Positions 23,564 through 53,125 of a stretch of 64,000 bases of DNA are shown piece by piece (the first letter of the stretch is position 1; each line of letters begins with the position of its first letter). The stretch covers positions 9,748,621 through 9,812,620 of the forward strand of contig NC_136012.1 in the NCBI RefSeq assembly GCF_048128805.1. Reading direction: 5' to 3'. The DNA is from Centroberyx gerrardi. Lineage: Eukaryota; Chordata; Actinopteri; Beryciformes; Berycidae. The notes under the pieces were generated by a model, which saw only the letters and a list, made by a program, of their open reading frames with translations, made no database searches and had not been told where the DNA came from. Both the position numbers and the translations under genes were made by a program.

Positions 23564-26276
23564 TCTCCTTAGCCTGAAGGAGGTCCATCTGTGTTTAGGT
23601 AATAAGCTCCTGACCATTGTAAAGACATCTGTCTACCTTCCACTTAAGCATTTTATCGTACTTCATTTATAACAAAGAATAATTTTGGACTAAAGGAATT
23701 AAGGAAATAGTTATCAGTTAAAGCGCATTATTTTGTTTCTCCTCATTACTGTGTATTGATGCTCCACCCCTGGCAATTTTAGTTACAAAAAATTGCATCT
23801 AAAACACTTTACACAGACTTAATTTTTCACCTGTCTCTTGATAATGCACTGAGGACAAGTTTATTGCATTAATGCAAATACTCATGTCGACACACTTGAT
23901 AGTGTATGCAAAAATCTGGTAAGATAAAAATGGGCTGAAGTGGCGAACAGCATGGGTTTTTCCAAGCAGACACAAGAGACCATATGATGACATTAATTTA
24001 TTTACATTTTTTCTGTTGTGTACTTTGTGTTATTAAGTTATGCTGCAAAGTCACAGAAAGACAAAGTGCATAAAGATTTCAACATGGATTGGCAACAGTC
24101 ACTCCACTTAGCCCATCCCACAGCAATGCACAGGCATTATCTGACCTGGCAAGAGCAAACATTGAAATTTAAGGCTATGAAAAAGCAATGGCTTCATTAC
24201 CAGCTAGTAAGCCACCATCTTTTTGCTCCGGGTCCCTTATGTCCAGTCGTCAAAATAGTCTCCTAATGTATGAAAAGGTTACTTTATGCACCTGTTTTAA
24301 GAATGTATTGGTTCTCTACCCTTTGCTTATTACAATAATCACACATTAGTGTCACATGCTGGATTTTAATCCTTCGACTAAAAGGCAAAACCAAGGAAAG
24401 CCTACCGACCGTAATGGACAGCTGTAACCCTATACTGCTCCGAGTGAAAAGGGATTTCCCGAAGCAGTTATGAAATCACCTATTTGTTTGTCTTGATGCT
24501 TTGTTCAGTCTGTTTTGAAAGGATCAAGTATGCAACGTCAGCAAAGGCTGGGCAGGTATTAGGCCAGGCCTCGATTATGTTGTGCATGAGTGTGTGAGCT
24601 AAACTTGTGTTGTTATGCTGTAGTATTGGTTTATGGGTGTGTTGCATGTTTTTGGGTACTTTTCCAGGGTGGCCCAAAAGTTTCTCAAGTGGGAATTAAT
24701 TGTGAAACTCCCCAGCGGCTGCAAAATTTCATCATCTTTTTTTTTTTTTTTTTGCCGTAGTCACCGTCTAGTGATTTAGCTCCATTGTTTGATTAAGAAG
24801 ATTGTCTCAGTGCCACATTCGCTGCATTTGAATCAGCCTCGAAGGTGCACTACTTTCTCTCGCTCTATTTCCCAATTCATAACTCTATGTAAAATATGAC
24901 TTGTGAAACTATTTGATGAGTCATAGTGTATGAATTATTCAGTTAAGAATGTGGAAGAATATCATCTAAATCTGGGGGATAGCAAGGATGATATAAGGAG
25001 GGATGGTATTTTTGATCTGAGCTGTCAGTTTATGTCAGTGTGTGTGTCTAGAGTGTCTAGAGTGTCTATCAAAAGGTTTTGCTTGCACCCTGAGACCTCC
25101 CAGCAGAATATAAGCTGAAGTGTTTATACTTGGAGTGGATTAATTAATGTTAGCTCTATGACCTGCGCTGGCTTTTGTTTGCTTCTGTGAACGTTAAAGG
25201 TGCTTGTTAGCTTCTCAATGCCCCCATAAAACCTCCCAGTTTCCCCTAATAACATTCCTGGTTTTCCATGGACCATAAACTTCCAGAGTTGGCTCCTGGT
25301 TCCTGGCATGGGAACATGTGGCTCCAGGATGCTTTGTGTTTGATGTGTTGCCCTTTTAGTGAGTGTGTGTGTGTCTGTCTGTGCCTATGTATGTGTCTAT
25401 ATACAGTATGTGTCAGGCAAAAATTGAACTCTTTCAGGAATCTTCTCAGCATGTCAAATATGCGCTGTATGTTACGGATCAAGAGTCCTGCTCTGATACA
25501 AGCCTCGTCTGTCAGTAGAGGAGCCTGAATCCAAAATGTGTAGAGAGATATGTACAGAAACGAACATTTATTAGGCCACTCTTACTTTTCCAGTGATAAA
25601 TGGTTTTATACTAAGCCCAGATGTTGGTAGGATGAGCGTCCACGCCTCCTCCCAGCCATCCATCATGCTCCTCAATCGCTTTGGCTTGGGTACACCTGGT
25701 TTCCGATATGAAACAGGCATGCATAAACATGCTGAGGGGTAGAGGGTGGGAAAAATGGACAGAATTCATTTTTTTTGTACTTGTAATTTCAGTTTACACA
25801 TTTCAGCCCTCATGCTTGTGAGTCAAGTTCATTGACCTACACTGTGCGTGAATATGTGTTTTGTTGGTGTGAATCAGTGCTGACACCTTTTTGTGTTGGT
25901 GTGAATGGATGTCAGCTGCATCTGTCCCTAGTTGTGCTCTCTAGGACTTAGAGAATGTGTGCTTGTGTCTGTGCTTTCTCTGTGTGAATGATCTCTGTCT
26001 CTCTCTCTCTCTCTCTCTCGCTCTCTCTCTCTGTGAATGGGAGTGAGATCACCGATTGCCCCTGCTCTGTAACATCATCATGCCAGCTAGCAGGGGGGGT
26101 GGGGTGGGGTGGAGGGATGGAGAGAGGTTGGAGGTGGAGAGAATGTAGGCCAGAGTGGGGGGAGAGGGGTGGAGGTGGGTTTCTCTGGTTGAGGTCCGCA
26201 TGTTTTCTCTCCTTTTCTCGTCCGCTGCTCTTTCTTCTTTTCTGCCTCTTTCTCTTTCATGATCCTCTGCCAGCCT

Positions 26277-26277
<1 letters not shown>

Positions 26278-26344
<67 letters not shown>
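26278..26344. repeat. (CT)n microsatellite, about 67 bp
   Basis: The longest uninterrupted dinucleotide run in the window, entirely CT on the + strand, within proposed jakmip1 intron 1. Confidence 0.95.
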
Positions 26345-26347
<3 letters not shown>

Positions 26348-27534
26348 CCTCTCCCACCCCCCATTTGCACCCAAGGTTTGAGTATGCTTGCTCTGTAAGA
26401 CTCCATGTGGTATAGAGCTTCCTTGCCCCCCGGCATCAGTGCATTTCTGTCTCTCAGTCAACCTCGGCCCAGAGATGGCAGCCAGATAAAGGAATCATGC
26501 GTGTGTTTTTCAAATGAGGAGTGTGCATATGCGTGTGTTTTTCAAATGTGTAGCCTCCGTACGATGTGCGCGTGTGTACGTGTTTGCGCATGCATGTGTC
26601 TCAAATCCACCGTGAGGCTCTTTCCTCCTTCCCATCATCCTTTGCTGTGGGAGGAATGGACTTTTGAGAGCAAGGGTTGCCTTGGTAACTATTCCTGCCA
26701 TCTGTGTGTATTGTACGAATGCCTGTGTGATGTGTGTGTGGGAAAAGATGGAGGCGCCTGCGGTCTTAATGCTTCATCTCCCTCATCGTTGCATTATTTA
26801 TTTAATAGTCAGCAGAAAGACTGGAAGGTTACTGGGTTACAATTCATTCCAGGAAGAGATTAGAGGAGTCCACTTCCAGCTTGGTGAATGTCTCTCATGG
26901 CATCAACCTTGCCACAACAAAAACTATAAAAAAAAAATAGACTACTAACATCACCACAGCCTTGCTTCAGTGGAAAAGAGAGGGGTGGAGATTAAACTAA
27001 TTATTAATTGAATTTCTTTAGTTTACTTTGAGTATTTGTCTCAGTTTGTGCGTTTGGGTTGGATGTTGCCCTTTTTAGGTGAATCTAATTGAGCAGGTGC
27101 ATAGAAATGATGTCGTCTTTGGTTTTACACCATTTTTTATACCCAGTAAAATCATGCCAACAGCCGCTCTTTCCAGTATGTCTACAGAGGAAAAGGTGGA
27201 GCCGAACGCTGGGGGTATATTGCACTGATGGATGGAGCGGGAGAATCGAATGACAGTAATTTAGGCGGCTGCCATCTTTATGCACCTGGTGCATAGGGTC
27301 CATCGTGCCAGACAAAATCAATCCATCTCAGAGATGTAAATCCACTTAGGTTGGGAAGGGAGTAAAGACAAAGAGGAAGGGAATAGAGAAGACAGACAGA
27401 TGGATGAACAGATAGAAATTAATGAATGAAACAAAAGAGTGTCTAAGAGCTTAAATAATTTTCTCGAGACTTCTCTGGGACTTGAACTGTACTGTTGGAA
27501 GTCCATTGGTGAAGAGTCATTGCTCAGGGCTTTC

Positions 27535-27948
27535 ACAATTACTAGGGATGGGACGATATATCGAAATTCAATATATCGCAATACAAAAATGTGACAATGC
27601 ATATTGTGGGGCAGAAAAATGAATCACGATATTAGCTAAATTTTATTCTGCTGTAGTAATCACAAATGAGACAGCTTGACCATCAGAATTTCACAAGCTC
27701 TCCCTCCAAATTATATTATTTACACTTTGTAATGACATTTTTAAATTGTTGTTTACATTCTAGCAAGCCAATGCCATCACTAGAAAGATTTGTGGCTCAG
27801 AGATAAACATAATTCTACACAGTCACACGTTCTTGTCATTGAACTTTTATTTATTACATCGTATCATGGTTTTATCGAATTGTGAACTCCATAACGCAAA
27901 TCGAATCGTATCGTGAGATAAGCGTATCGTCCCATCCTTAACAAATAC
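27535..27948. mobile_element. Short hAT-type MITE
   Basis: The body is 27543-27940 (398 bp). It starts TAGGGATGGGACGATATAT and ends with a sequence whose reverse complement is TAAGGATGGGACGATACGC, so the first 15 bases match with one mismatch. The flanking 8-bp duplications ACAATTAC and ACAAATAC differ at one base. There is no coding capacity. Internal ATATCG/CGATAT motifs are abundant near the ends. Confidence 0.8.
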
Positions 27949-28542
27949 AGAAGTGACTATAATCTGATTAGGTTTACTCTGGAGGTCATAGTAAAACTTC
28001 ATATCGTGAAGTGAACAGTAACGCTAGATCAGTGCTTCCAGAAGGTCCAGAACAGGAGAGGTAGGTGGGGGATCTCTGGGTGGAGGGATGTAGGGAATCA
28101 CCAGCAGAGGAAAGGATGAATTTATGAGTCCACAGAAAGAGAGAAGTGTGGAAGGAGAAGATAGAGAGAGGCTGGAGACCCAAACTACTGTGACCAGACA
28201 CATTTTCATGCACTGTGGAGCTTCTAAGCACAGCCCAGGGAGTGGAATGGGATTATGATAAATGACCAGTGAGCTGCCAGAGCTGGATCCATGTGTATGT
28301 GTGTGAGAGAGAGACAGAGGGCGAGAGAGGAGATTGTGTGAATGTTAGTCCCAAAAATAGGCTGTTTTCCCCAGGCTATGGTGCGTCATGTTGCTTTGGG
28401 CCCGGAGTATTGTGCAGAAGTGTTATGCTGAGTGTAGTTTGGTGTAACCCAGTTTTTAACACTGACTCACCCTTTTTCCATCCTTTCCCTTCTTGTTTCC
28501 TTTCTCTGTTTGTCTGTCTCTCTGTCTCTTTCTCTCTCATAG

Positions 28543-28707
28543 AACTCTCAGCACCCTCCAGCCATGATGTAGACTTGACGACGACGATGATGATGATGAT
28601 GATGTGCGGGGTCAGCCGTGCAGGGAGGAAGAGCAGCGTCTGACTCTCTCCTCCGTTTCCCCAAACCCGCCACTCTATGTCCGTCCTGACTGGGCGGCCA
28701 GAGTGCT
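28543..28707 (+). promoter_or_regulatory. jakmip1: jakmip1 5' UTR part of exon 2, with two uORFs
   Basis: Exon 2 begins after TCTCTCTCATAG at 28542. Before the main ATG (28708) there is a two-codon uORF, ATG ATG TAG (28564-28572). A second uORF (28587-28643) opens with six consecutive ATG codons and encodes 18 residues ending AGRKSSV. Both stop before the main start, so they would be expected to lower or regulate initiation at 28708. Confidence 0.7.
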
Positions 28708-44801
<16,094 letters not shown>

Positions 44802-44821
<20 letters not shown>

Positions 44822-45021
44822 TGAAAATGACATGGACCGACATCAGGTAACATCTGCATTCACTGCATCAATAGCATAATCATCACATATTCATATATCT
44901 GCTCTATCTTCCCATTATCTAGTGCAGTTATGGTGATGATAATGATGATGATCATGATAAGGCAGGAGATAAAGATGTTTTCCTTTTTTCTCAGGTGCTA
45001 AGGCGCTCAGGAGGCAAGTGA
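44802..45021 (+). CDS. jakmip1: Alternative hydrophilic jakmip1 C-terminus (tandem acceptor plus extra exon)
   Basis: A second AG at 44800-44801, 31 bases inside the last exon, gives exon 44802-44846 in phase 0 encoding HLFFGLNENDMDRHQ. A good donor (CAGGTAACA) follows. The next acceptor (TTTTTTCTCAG at 44994) gives exon 44995-45021 encoding VLRRSGGK and TGA. This would replace FLFLFLFFSLAFILWP with a 23-residue charged tail. Both acceptors follow pyrimidine-rich sequence. Confidence 0.6.
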
Positions 45022-46199
45022 GGACGAAACACAACCTATTCGTTTTTTATGCATTTGTAGACAGTTCACAAAACCCTATGGCCTTTTTGATAAACATGCA
45101 CTTTTTGTGGAAGACCCTAACCCGGAATGCAAGAGTATTTGAAAATGTAACAAATAACCAGATACATATGAGATAAAAGCGTGTTTTATTTATAAATGAT
45201 ATCTACTCTCATGGTTCTTCGACCTGGAACATGAACCCTAACTCCTCTGTGAGTTACCAAACGCATGGACTTACTGAGAGAAAACTCTGAATCAGAGGAA
45301 TGACTAAAGGGAGAAGAGCCACAGCCTCAGTTGAAGGAATGCCAAGCCAGACAATGGAGGAGTGCAATCACAGATGGAGACATGGAGGAAGGAGAAGAAG
45401 GGAACACAGAGGAGTGAAAGGAGGGGATTGAGAAATGGGGAGGAGTGAACGGGGTGAACAAGCTGCTCGAGTGCTCGCCTGGATATGGGACTGTCTGGCA
45501 AAGTCCAGCGTCCATGGCGTTTCTATGGAAACAACAGTACAACTAAGTTCACAGAGCAAAAAGTGAACTCACTGGAAGCTGGCCTCAGCATTAAGAAGGC
45601 GAAACTACGGTCTATGGAGCAGAAAAATCAGGTTACTACTCATGTTACTACTTATCAGCTCAGAATTTACTCCTCCATGCATTTATTACTACAACAATTT
45701 GTTTATTACTCAACAATTTGAGTTCAAATATAATGACTTTAGAATACAATAATACAAATCACAACAGATGTATCATTGTCTGATCATACTAATGTGAACT
45801 GGTTATCCATTGGCTGCAATGTTAGTTATGCAGTAACCAAACTTACTTGCATAAGTGGGGGATCTTAAGTTTTCGGGATGGAGGGATTTGTGGAATGTGT
45901 GTGTGTGTGTGTGGGTGTGTGTGGGTGGGGGCGGGGTGAGGAGGGGGGGTAACTTGAGAGATACCTGCAGTCGGCAACTTGCTACCAAGCTGTTGACATT
46001 GTGAATAATAGATAACCGTATTTGCGTGTGTGTGTATCTTTTTCTATATCTGTATGTCTACAATGGTCATGTAAACTGTACATAAGGGACAGAGAGTGGG
46101 GGAAAGAGAAATAGTGACTTTAGAGAAGTAGAGAGAAGGGAAGACATGCGTGTGTAACAGTTTTCATTTGTCCTCCCTGTACTGAATAAGCCTGACATC
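45022..46199. other. Short gap between jakmip1 and the C4orf50-like gene
   Basis: About 1.2 kb with no clear poly(A) signal for the jakmip1 long form. An ORF at 45485-45631 (starting MGLSGKVQRPWRF) ends at a weak CAG/GTTACT donor, but its phase does not fit the next exon. A G-rich tract lies at 45913-45949. Confidence 0.5.
45913..45949 (+). repeat. G-rich tract with quadruplex potential
   Basis: Runs GGG, GGG, GGGGG, GGGG and GGGGGGG separated by short loops follow a TG run, about 250 bp upstream of the first assigned exon of the C4orf50-like gene. Confidence 0.55.
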
Positions 46200-49100
46200 A
46201 TGGGTTCCTCTGCTGCAGGTGGACCTCACCTAGTGGGCACACGCTACAGCCGAGACCCGGGCTTACCAATGGAGGATCACGTGACTTCGCTGGACACGGC
46301 GGCGACCGGAAGCGGTTCCGTAGCCATGGTAACAGACTCAACGGGTACCGACCCGGACTTGGACCTGCGGGTTCTGTGTGACAGAGTGAAGGTCCTGGAG
46401 CAGAATGCCAGCTCGACCAACCAGCCTGACAGCCACCTGAGGAATAGGTGAGAGACTGGGGGAGAGGGGATCCAGTGACACACACACACACACACACACA
46501 CGTACTACTACATACTCACATATGGCCAAGGCGATATCACATATCACACACACCTGACTGCGCTGCACACTTACACACGAGCACGCTGTTGCTTACATCG
46601 ACCTGGAATTACTATTGCGGATTTTCTTTGCTTGATTTCATCTTTTCTCACAGTGGCAGGTAAAACAGAATCAAAGAACTGAGGAAGTAATTAAACCTTT
46701 TGGCTAAATGCTAATATGCCGATTAGTGTGATGTTACTAAGTTCAATGCTAATGCTAAGCTAATGTAACGCGAGCTTGTCTGTGTTGTGCTGCGGTGGCA
46801 GGATCAGAGAGTTAGAGAGGTCAGAGAGCAGTCTGCAGCTCCAGCTCAGCCAGGTAGCCGCTGCCTCCCACCTCCATTGGCCCAGCATGCAACACTCCCA
46901 GAGGCTGGACCAGAGACTCCACATGCTCCGGCAGGAGGTCAGGACCATGGTGAGTGCTCTGGATCTCTTAGGGATACATTCACAGGCATGGCTGTATAAA
47001 CCATAAACCATGAAGACTATTAGGAATGTGTGGGTCTCTGAGGGTTGACTGACTGACAGGTTGTGCCAATTCTGGACTTAAAAGTCTGGTCAATGTAGAT
47101 TTCCCATAGCCTTAATATGGGCCTTTAACAGCACAAAATCACATGAGGTGATCAGGTGAAACTTTTTAATTGTAGACTTTTCAGGAACTACAATGTGTTT
47201 AGCAGGTTTCGAGCAACTGTTCTGTGATTGCAATAACTCAGGAGTGTAGCAGCTGCTTAACTCTATTATGGTATCTCTCTCTCTCTCACATGTTCTCTCC
47301 CTACCTTTCTCCTTTCCCTCTCCCTCTTCCCTCCTACCCAGACTCAGGATAAGGAGCGAGGGGAGAGGGTGTGGAGGGAGCGACTGCAGCGCCTTCAGAA
47401 CCAGCTGAAGGCCAAAGAGGAGGAGATGAGTCGCCAGTCCCAGTATTTCCAGAACTTTAAAACCCAGCTCCAGCAAAAGCTCAGCCTGGCCCGGGACAGG
47501 GAGCAGAGCCTACAGACCCGGGTGTACTCCTTAGAGAAGCAGCTGCTGGACATGACGGTGTCTGCCGCCACTAACATGGCAACCATCACTGCTGTCAGCA
47601 TTACTGCCGGGTCTGTACCGCACCGGGAGGAGCAAGAGAGACTACCTTCCCTGAGAGGAGAGGGGGAAGGAGAAGAGGAAGGGGAGAAGAAGAAGGAGGA
47701 GAGGAGGAGGCAATGGCAGCGGAGACTGGAGTGTCAGAGGGAAGGAAGGAGAGAGGGGGATGAGGGAGCGACAGAAGAAGAGATTGAGGGAGGAAGAGAG
47801 AAAGAGACGAGTTCCAATGAGGCCAGGCTGCAAGGCTTCATCCTGAGCCTACAGGAGGATCTCAGGGTGCTGCTGGAGAGAGAGGAGCAGGGGGTGGCAG
47901 AGCAGAGGGGGCTGACGGAGCAGCTGCAGGAGGCTCAGGAGAGCAGCCACTTCCTGGGCTGCAAGGTGGAGGAGATGAAGGCGGAGGTCCATCGACTGAA
48001 GCTGTCCGAGAGCTCCCTGATGGAGGAGGTTGAAGAGCTGAGAGAGGAGAACCAGAGCCTCAGGGAAGCAGCCAACCAAACCCCCAGTCAGTCGTCCACA
48101 GTCCCAGAGTCTACATGCCCCAGTCCTGGGACCAGCTCCTCCAGTCCCAGTCCGGCCCCTGGTTCTGTGCCTTCCATCACCCTCTCAAATAGCTCTGGAA
48201 AGGTGCGTAAGACAAGAATTTGTTCTTATTTGTTCCCTACACATTTTTGAAGAGTCAGAAATTAGCATTCCTGTTCTAAACATTTGATACACATAAGTGG
48301 GCTAAACTATTTGGCTGATCTGTGTCAAATTACTATTTTAAATGGATTAAGTTACTTTTCTGTGATTGATTGATCTTTTCTGACACAATGTAACCAATTA
48401 TTGGACTGTTCCAACAATGCACACCCCACTTGTTTTTCACTTTAGATGGACTAAAACAAATGCTTTAAGTAGGAATGACTAAGGTTTCAGGGAATATTTG
48501 ATCTAGTTTTGTTGTTGACTAAGTGTTAATTCTTATATTATCATGAGAAGGTGTTACAGCATGAAAAGTGTGAATGCTCCCCAAGAGTGAAAGCTCTGTT
48601 GCTAGGATTTACAATGTTACATAATCTCCCCATTACAAATGCTTATACAAGGGTGTCTGAATATGAATATTTGCTGCAGCTGACTGAGCTGTGAATGGAG
48701 ATTACAAGTAATTGTTAAGAAATTATGTTATAAATGGGACTATATTACTGGGTTTCTGTGGGACCAAAGTACAGCTAAATGGCAAGTTAATCTAAGCATA
48801 AGAAGACCTCATTAGTGCGCTTAATTAGAGTGTGTGTGTGTGTGCATTCATTTCTGTCTGTGTGCAGAGACGGAGAGAGACACAGAGAAGTTAGCTTGCT
48901 TTTGTATTTTTCATATTCGCCTCCAGTCATCCTCAACTTCTGTCCCACTTAAGATGTTAAATGACATTCTGTGTGTAGGTCCAACTGACCCAGGATGAAC
49001 CAACAGGCCAAACACATTCAGCTGCAGTTCCACCTGTTCACCACCGGGGCACAGCAGAGAGCGCACAGAACAACACAGAGGATCGCTCCTCATCTGCCAA

Positions 49101-52100
49101 ATCAGACACTCTGCCTTTACCCAAACCAGACCTTCTGAACCTCTCGGCCCACCTTGGCTTCAAACCCAACCCCAGCCTCCAGTCCCTTTCCTTGGCTACA
49201 GAGACGGTGGAGGTGGGGGAGTTTAACCTGGGGACCTGGGGCTCCAGAGGGGCCCTAAACCTGGAGGAAAGCCCCAGCGAGGAAGCTGATGCCCTGAGGG
49301 AAGCTTGCAGGAGCCTGGGGTTGGGGGAAGATCTTGAGGCCCTCCAAGAGCAATGTGACCGCCTGGAGTCCGCCCTGCAGCACACACAGGAGCAGCTGCA
49401 GAGGCTGGCTCAGGAGAATGCCCGACTGAAATTACAACTCAGGAAACAGGCAGAGGAACAAGAAGCAGAGGCAGGGCAGGGGTCTTCAAAAGAACAGGTA
49501 TGTCACAGGCATTGCAGGATTCCCAGATGTTTTTTGCGTGAGCTACAGTAGTCCCCAGGGTGCAGAACATAACGCAGTGTGCAAGTACACAGCTGAAAAC
49601 GTTGTGCTCTACGTTACTAACTTCAGTTCCAATAACACACCTTCCAATATATCACTGATCAAATCCTACCTCTCCGTATACTCAGGTTAACAGTGTGCCA
49701 GTGCAGAACACATCAACCACCTGTGATAGAGCACAGGACGACGCCATCCTCACCCTCGCCCAGGACGATCTGGCCCAGGCCCTGAATCAGGAGAACCGGG
49801 CCTTGGCAGAACGCATCCGGGAGCTACTGGCCCACATTGAGCTCCAGGAAGGGGAGAGCGTCACGGAAATAGCCCAGCTGAGGGAGCATGTCTCCAGGCT
49901 AGAGGCGGACGGAGCCAAGCTGGAGCAGGAGAACCAGGAGCAAGGATGTCTGATCACAGAGCTCACCAGGAAGACTGAGGATGATCTCAATACTATCATG
50001 GAGCTGCAGCAGAGGTTAGTGGAGAGCGGACGAAGTATGGAAGAATCACAGGGTCATCATTCGATACCTGATAAGGAAATGTGTGGACATCAGTTGAAGA
50101 GTGAAAATATAGCTGCAGTATCAGGTACAGGGAGTGTTCAACAAAACGATCTAGAAGGATGTGTGGACAGTTTGGTGGACAGTCTACTACCAGGTGATGA
50201 AGAACCACAGACAGTATCCAGTCAACAAGCAGGCCATTTGACCACAGCTCCAGCACTTGGCTCTCAAGATGATGATTCACTATGCAACATCCTACAAGGA
50301 AATACACACGTTAGTTCATTGACTGATCAAGTCGATCAGCTGACTAAGTCGGTCCAGAGCCTCAAAGAAGAACAAGCAGAACTGAGCGGCTCTATAAGTT
50401 CTCTGAGAGAGGAGCAGAGAGAGGTGGCTCTGTCGGTCCAAACTCAGACAGAAGAGAAACAGCAGTTGACTCGGACGGTTTGGGGACTGAAGGAGGAGAG
50501 AGACCGCGTGACTCAATCTCTGGCTGGTCTCAAACAAGAGAGAGAGCAGCTAACTAGGACAGTCTGTGGGCTGAAAGACGAGAGAGACCAGTTTGTAAGA
50601 TCCATGAGTGGACTGAAAGAGGAGAAAGAGCAGCTAACCAAGTCGTTGTCTGGGCTTGAAGACGGAAGAGGGAAACTGTTAGAATCTCTCTTGAGTGAAA
50701 AAGATGAGAGAGACCAAATCATGCAATCGCTACAAAGTTTACAGAAAGACAGGGACCAGTTAAGCCAGGCAGTGTACGATTTGAAACAGGAGAGAGATGA
50801 ACTAACAGAATCCCTCGAGTGTCTGAAAGGACGGAAAGACCAAGAACAATCATCTTACGCTTCGAAAGAAGAAGGAGACAAGCTGATGCAGTCAGTTTAC
50901 AGTTTGACAGAAGAGAAAGAGAGAATTGAACATTCAATCACTGGTTTGAAACAGGAAGAAAAGCAGATAATGCTGTTACTTCAGGGCCTAAGAGAGGAGA
51001 GAGACTGTCTACAGGCCGCTACTCCCCACAACCAATCACAGACAGAAGAAAGGAGTGAGAAGCAGCAACTGTCCAGTCAGAAGAAGACAGAGGCTGTCAT
51101 ACTTGGGACAGGAGAATGTGCTGTGCAAAGAAATCAGACCACTACCTTCAAAGCAAAGTTCATACAGGTAAGAGTGAATTTATGCCTTTTATTTGTGTAT
51201 TGTTATATCAGTCGAAATATGCTTTCAGCATTATCCCTTGTCAAGATATATTATGTGATTACTGTGTACTTACACAGAAGGGTTTGGATGGAAAACAGGA
51301 GCAAAGTGATCTGATGAGGGAGATTGAAGCTTTGGGCGCAGAACTTAAGAAGTCACGAGAGGAACAGGACAAGACCCATTTAGAGGTGAGTTTACACACC
51401 TTCCTGTTTCTTCATCCACACAGGGAAGTCGGCTGTAATACAAATAAGATAAGTCTTTAGCGGCCCCTGGGAGGAAATGGAGTCACTGCAGTAGCAAAGA
51501 TGAGGATACTGATAAAAATACAATAGTGTTTTAGTTATATTATTTTTATCTGTATCCTAATCTTTGCTGCAAAGCTTTTTGAAAGATTAAAGATACAGCA
51601 TCTTCATCGTGACATATTTACAGATTTACAATTTTACAGTCCAGTGCAAGAGCATTCAGTATATGCAGGGTGTGCAAATGTGCATCATTGCATATCCATA
51701 TTATCAGGTTTACAGAGCACTGGTGTATTGCTAGAAACTTCAATAAATATTATTACCAACAATGTAAGCAATAAATTCTCGTCTCTGCTTGTTTGTTTGT
51801 GTGTGTGTTTATGTGCATGTGTGTGTGTGTGTAGACCAAAAGGTTGTACAGTGAATTGTGTCAGTCAGAAGCCAGGAGGGAGGAGGCGGAGAGGAGGGCA
51901 GCTCAAGCAGCTAATGAGGTGATGAGGATGACAGATGTAGCCGATCAGATGGAAGAGACCAGGAATGAAAACGACAACCTCACAACTCAGGTATATACTG
52001 TATATATAAAAAAGTACTGTAATGTCAGCATTTCAGCATATTTTTATCTGCTGTATCCAATCCCATTCATTCCGCTTATATGGCTGCATTTAAATACTTT

Positions 52101-53078
52101 AAGGGACACTTGCTTAAGAACGTATAAGCCTAAATATATCCCTTAGTTAGGATTCCCTTTGGTTTCCTGGTATATATTTAGTCAATTACAGACACATCAT
52201 CCCATCTGAGATTCAAACTTGGCTCTTCACTAACCTTCCCTCTGCATGCAAAGGTGCAAGGCCAAATTAGACATTATGTATTTATCTACTACCAGTAGAT
52301 AAGTGCTTATCAGTGGTGGTGTCTGCTGCAGGTGAAGGAGCTGCAGAGCAGACTGACAGGTGTGGCCAGGAAGAAAGCTGATACTCTCTCACTGAAGGCA
52401 CAGATAGAGGAGCAATTCAGTGTGCTCCAGGCTCAGCTCAAAGCTAAGGTGAGTATGGAGGAATGTCTTATTTTAGAATTGGATACTGTTGGCATTAGTT
52501 ATGTTGTTGGTTGAATGTTGGTGGTGGTGGTAGTTTTCTCTGTATGTGTGTATGTGTTTTCTTTTTGGTTTGTTGCATACTGTTAGCCCTAAAAGCCTCA
52601 AGATGTGCCGTTATTATTTTTTATTTAACTACATGCCTCTTGAGTCCGAAGATGGACAATGTAAAACCTGTGAGGAAATCTTTACAACATAGTGTAGCAC
52701 AAAGTGACTGGTCAAAAACTGGTTCAGATACAATTCCTCTTTGGGGATATAAAAACAGATATATGTAAAGGAAAGCTGCTCAAAAGCTCAATTTTGGCCT
52801 CAAACTCAACTTAGTAAGTCTCAGCTACGGACTAGTAGATATATAAGTCGATTGTTGGCACTTCTGCAGAAGCGTGGATCTATGCAAACTGAAACTCATG
52901 ACTGCTCATTTGTGACTAGTCTGAATGGCTTGAACATGTCACTGTTTTTCAGTTGTATTGACATACAATTTACAGCTATGTGGACTAATTAAAACTGAGC
53001 AGTAATGGATATTTGTAAATAAATAAAAATGAGTAACAGTGACATCTTGAGGCTGTTCTAATGATAGATATGTCCCTG

Positions 53079-53125
<47 letters not shown>

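Larger units (their letters stand above)
20807..28542 (+). other. jakmip1: Proposed jakmip1 intron 1
   Basis: About 7.7 kb without a supported coding exon. It contains CA/TG runs at 22543-22568, 22695-22736, 22922-22970 and 23515-23562, a T-run at 24739-24755, CT runs at about 25998-26032 and 26278-26344, and a hAT MITE at 27543-27940. Its status as an intron depends on the exon 1 proposal. Confidence 0.45.

Noticed and set aside
45485..45631. Possible first coding exon of the C4orf50-like gene (MGLSGKVQRPWRF...)
   Set aside because: Its only donor is weak and ends in phase 0. Joining it to the acceptor at 46218 gives an immediate stop (GTG GAC CTC ACC TAG), so it was left out of the gene model.
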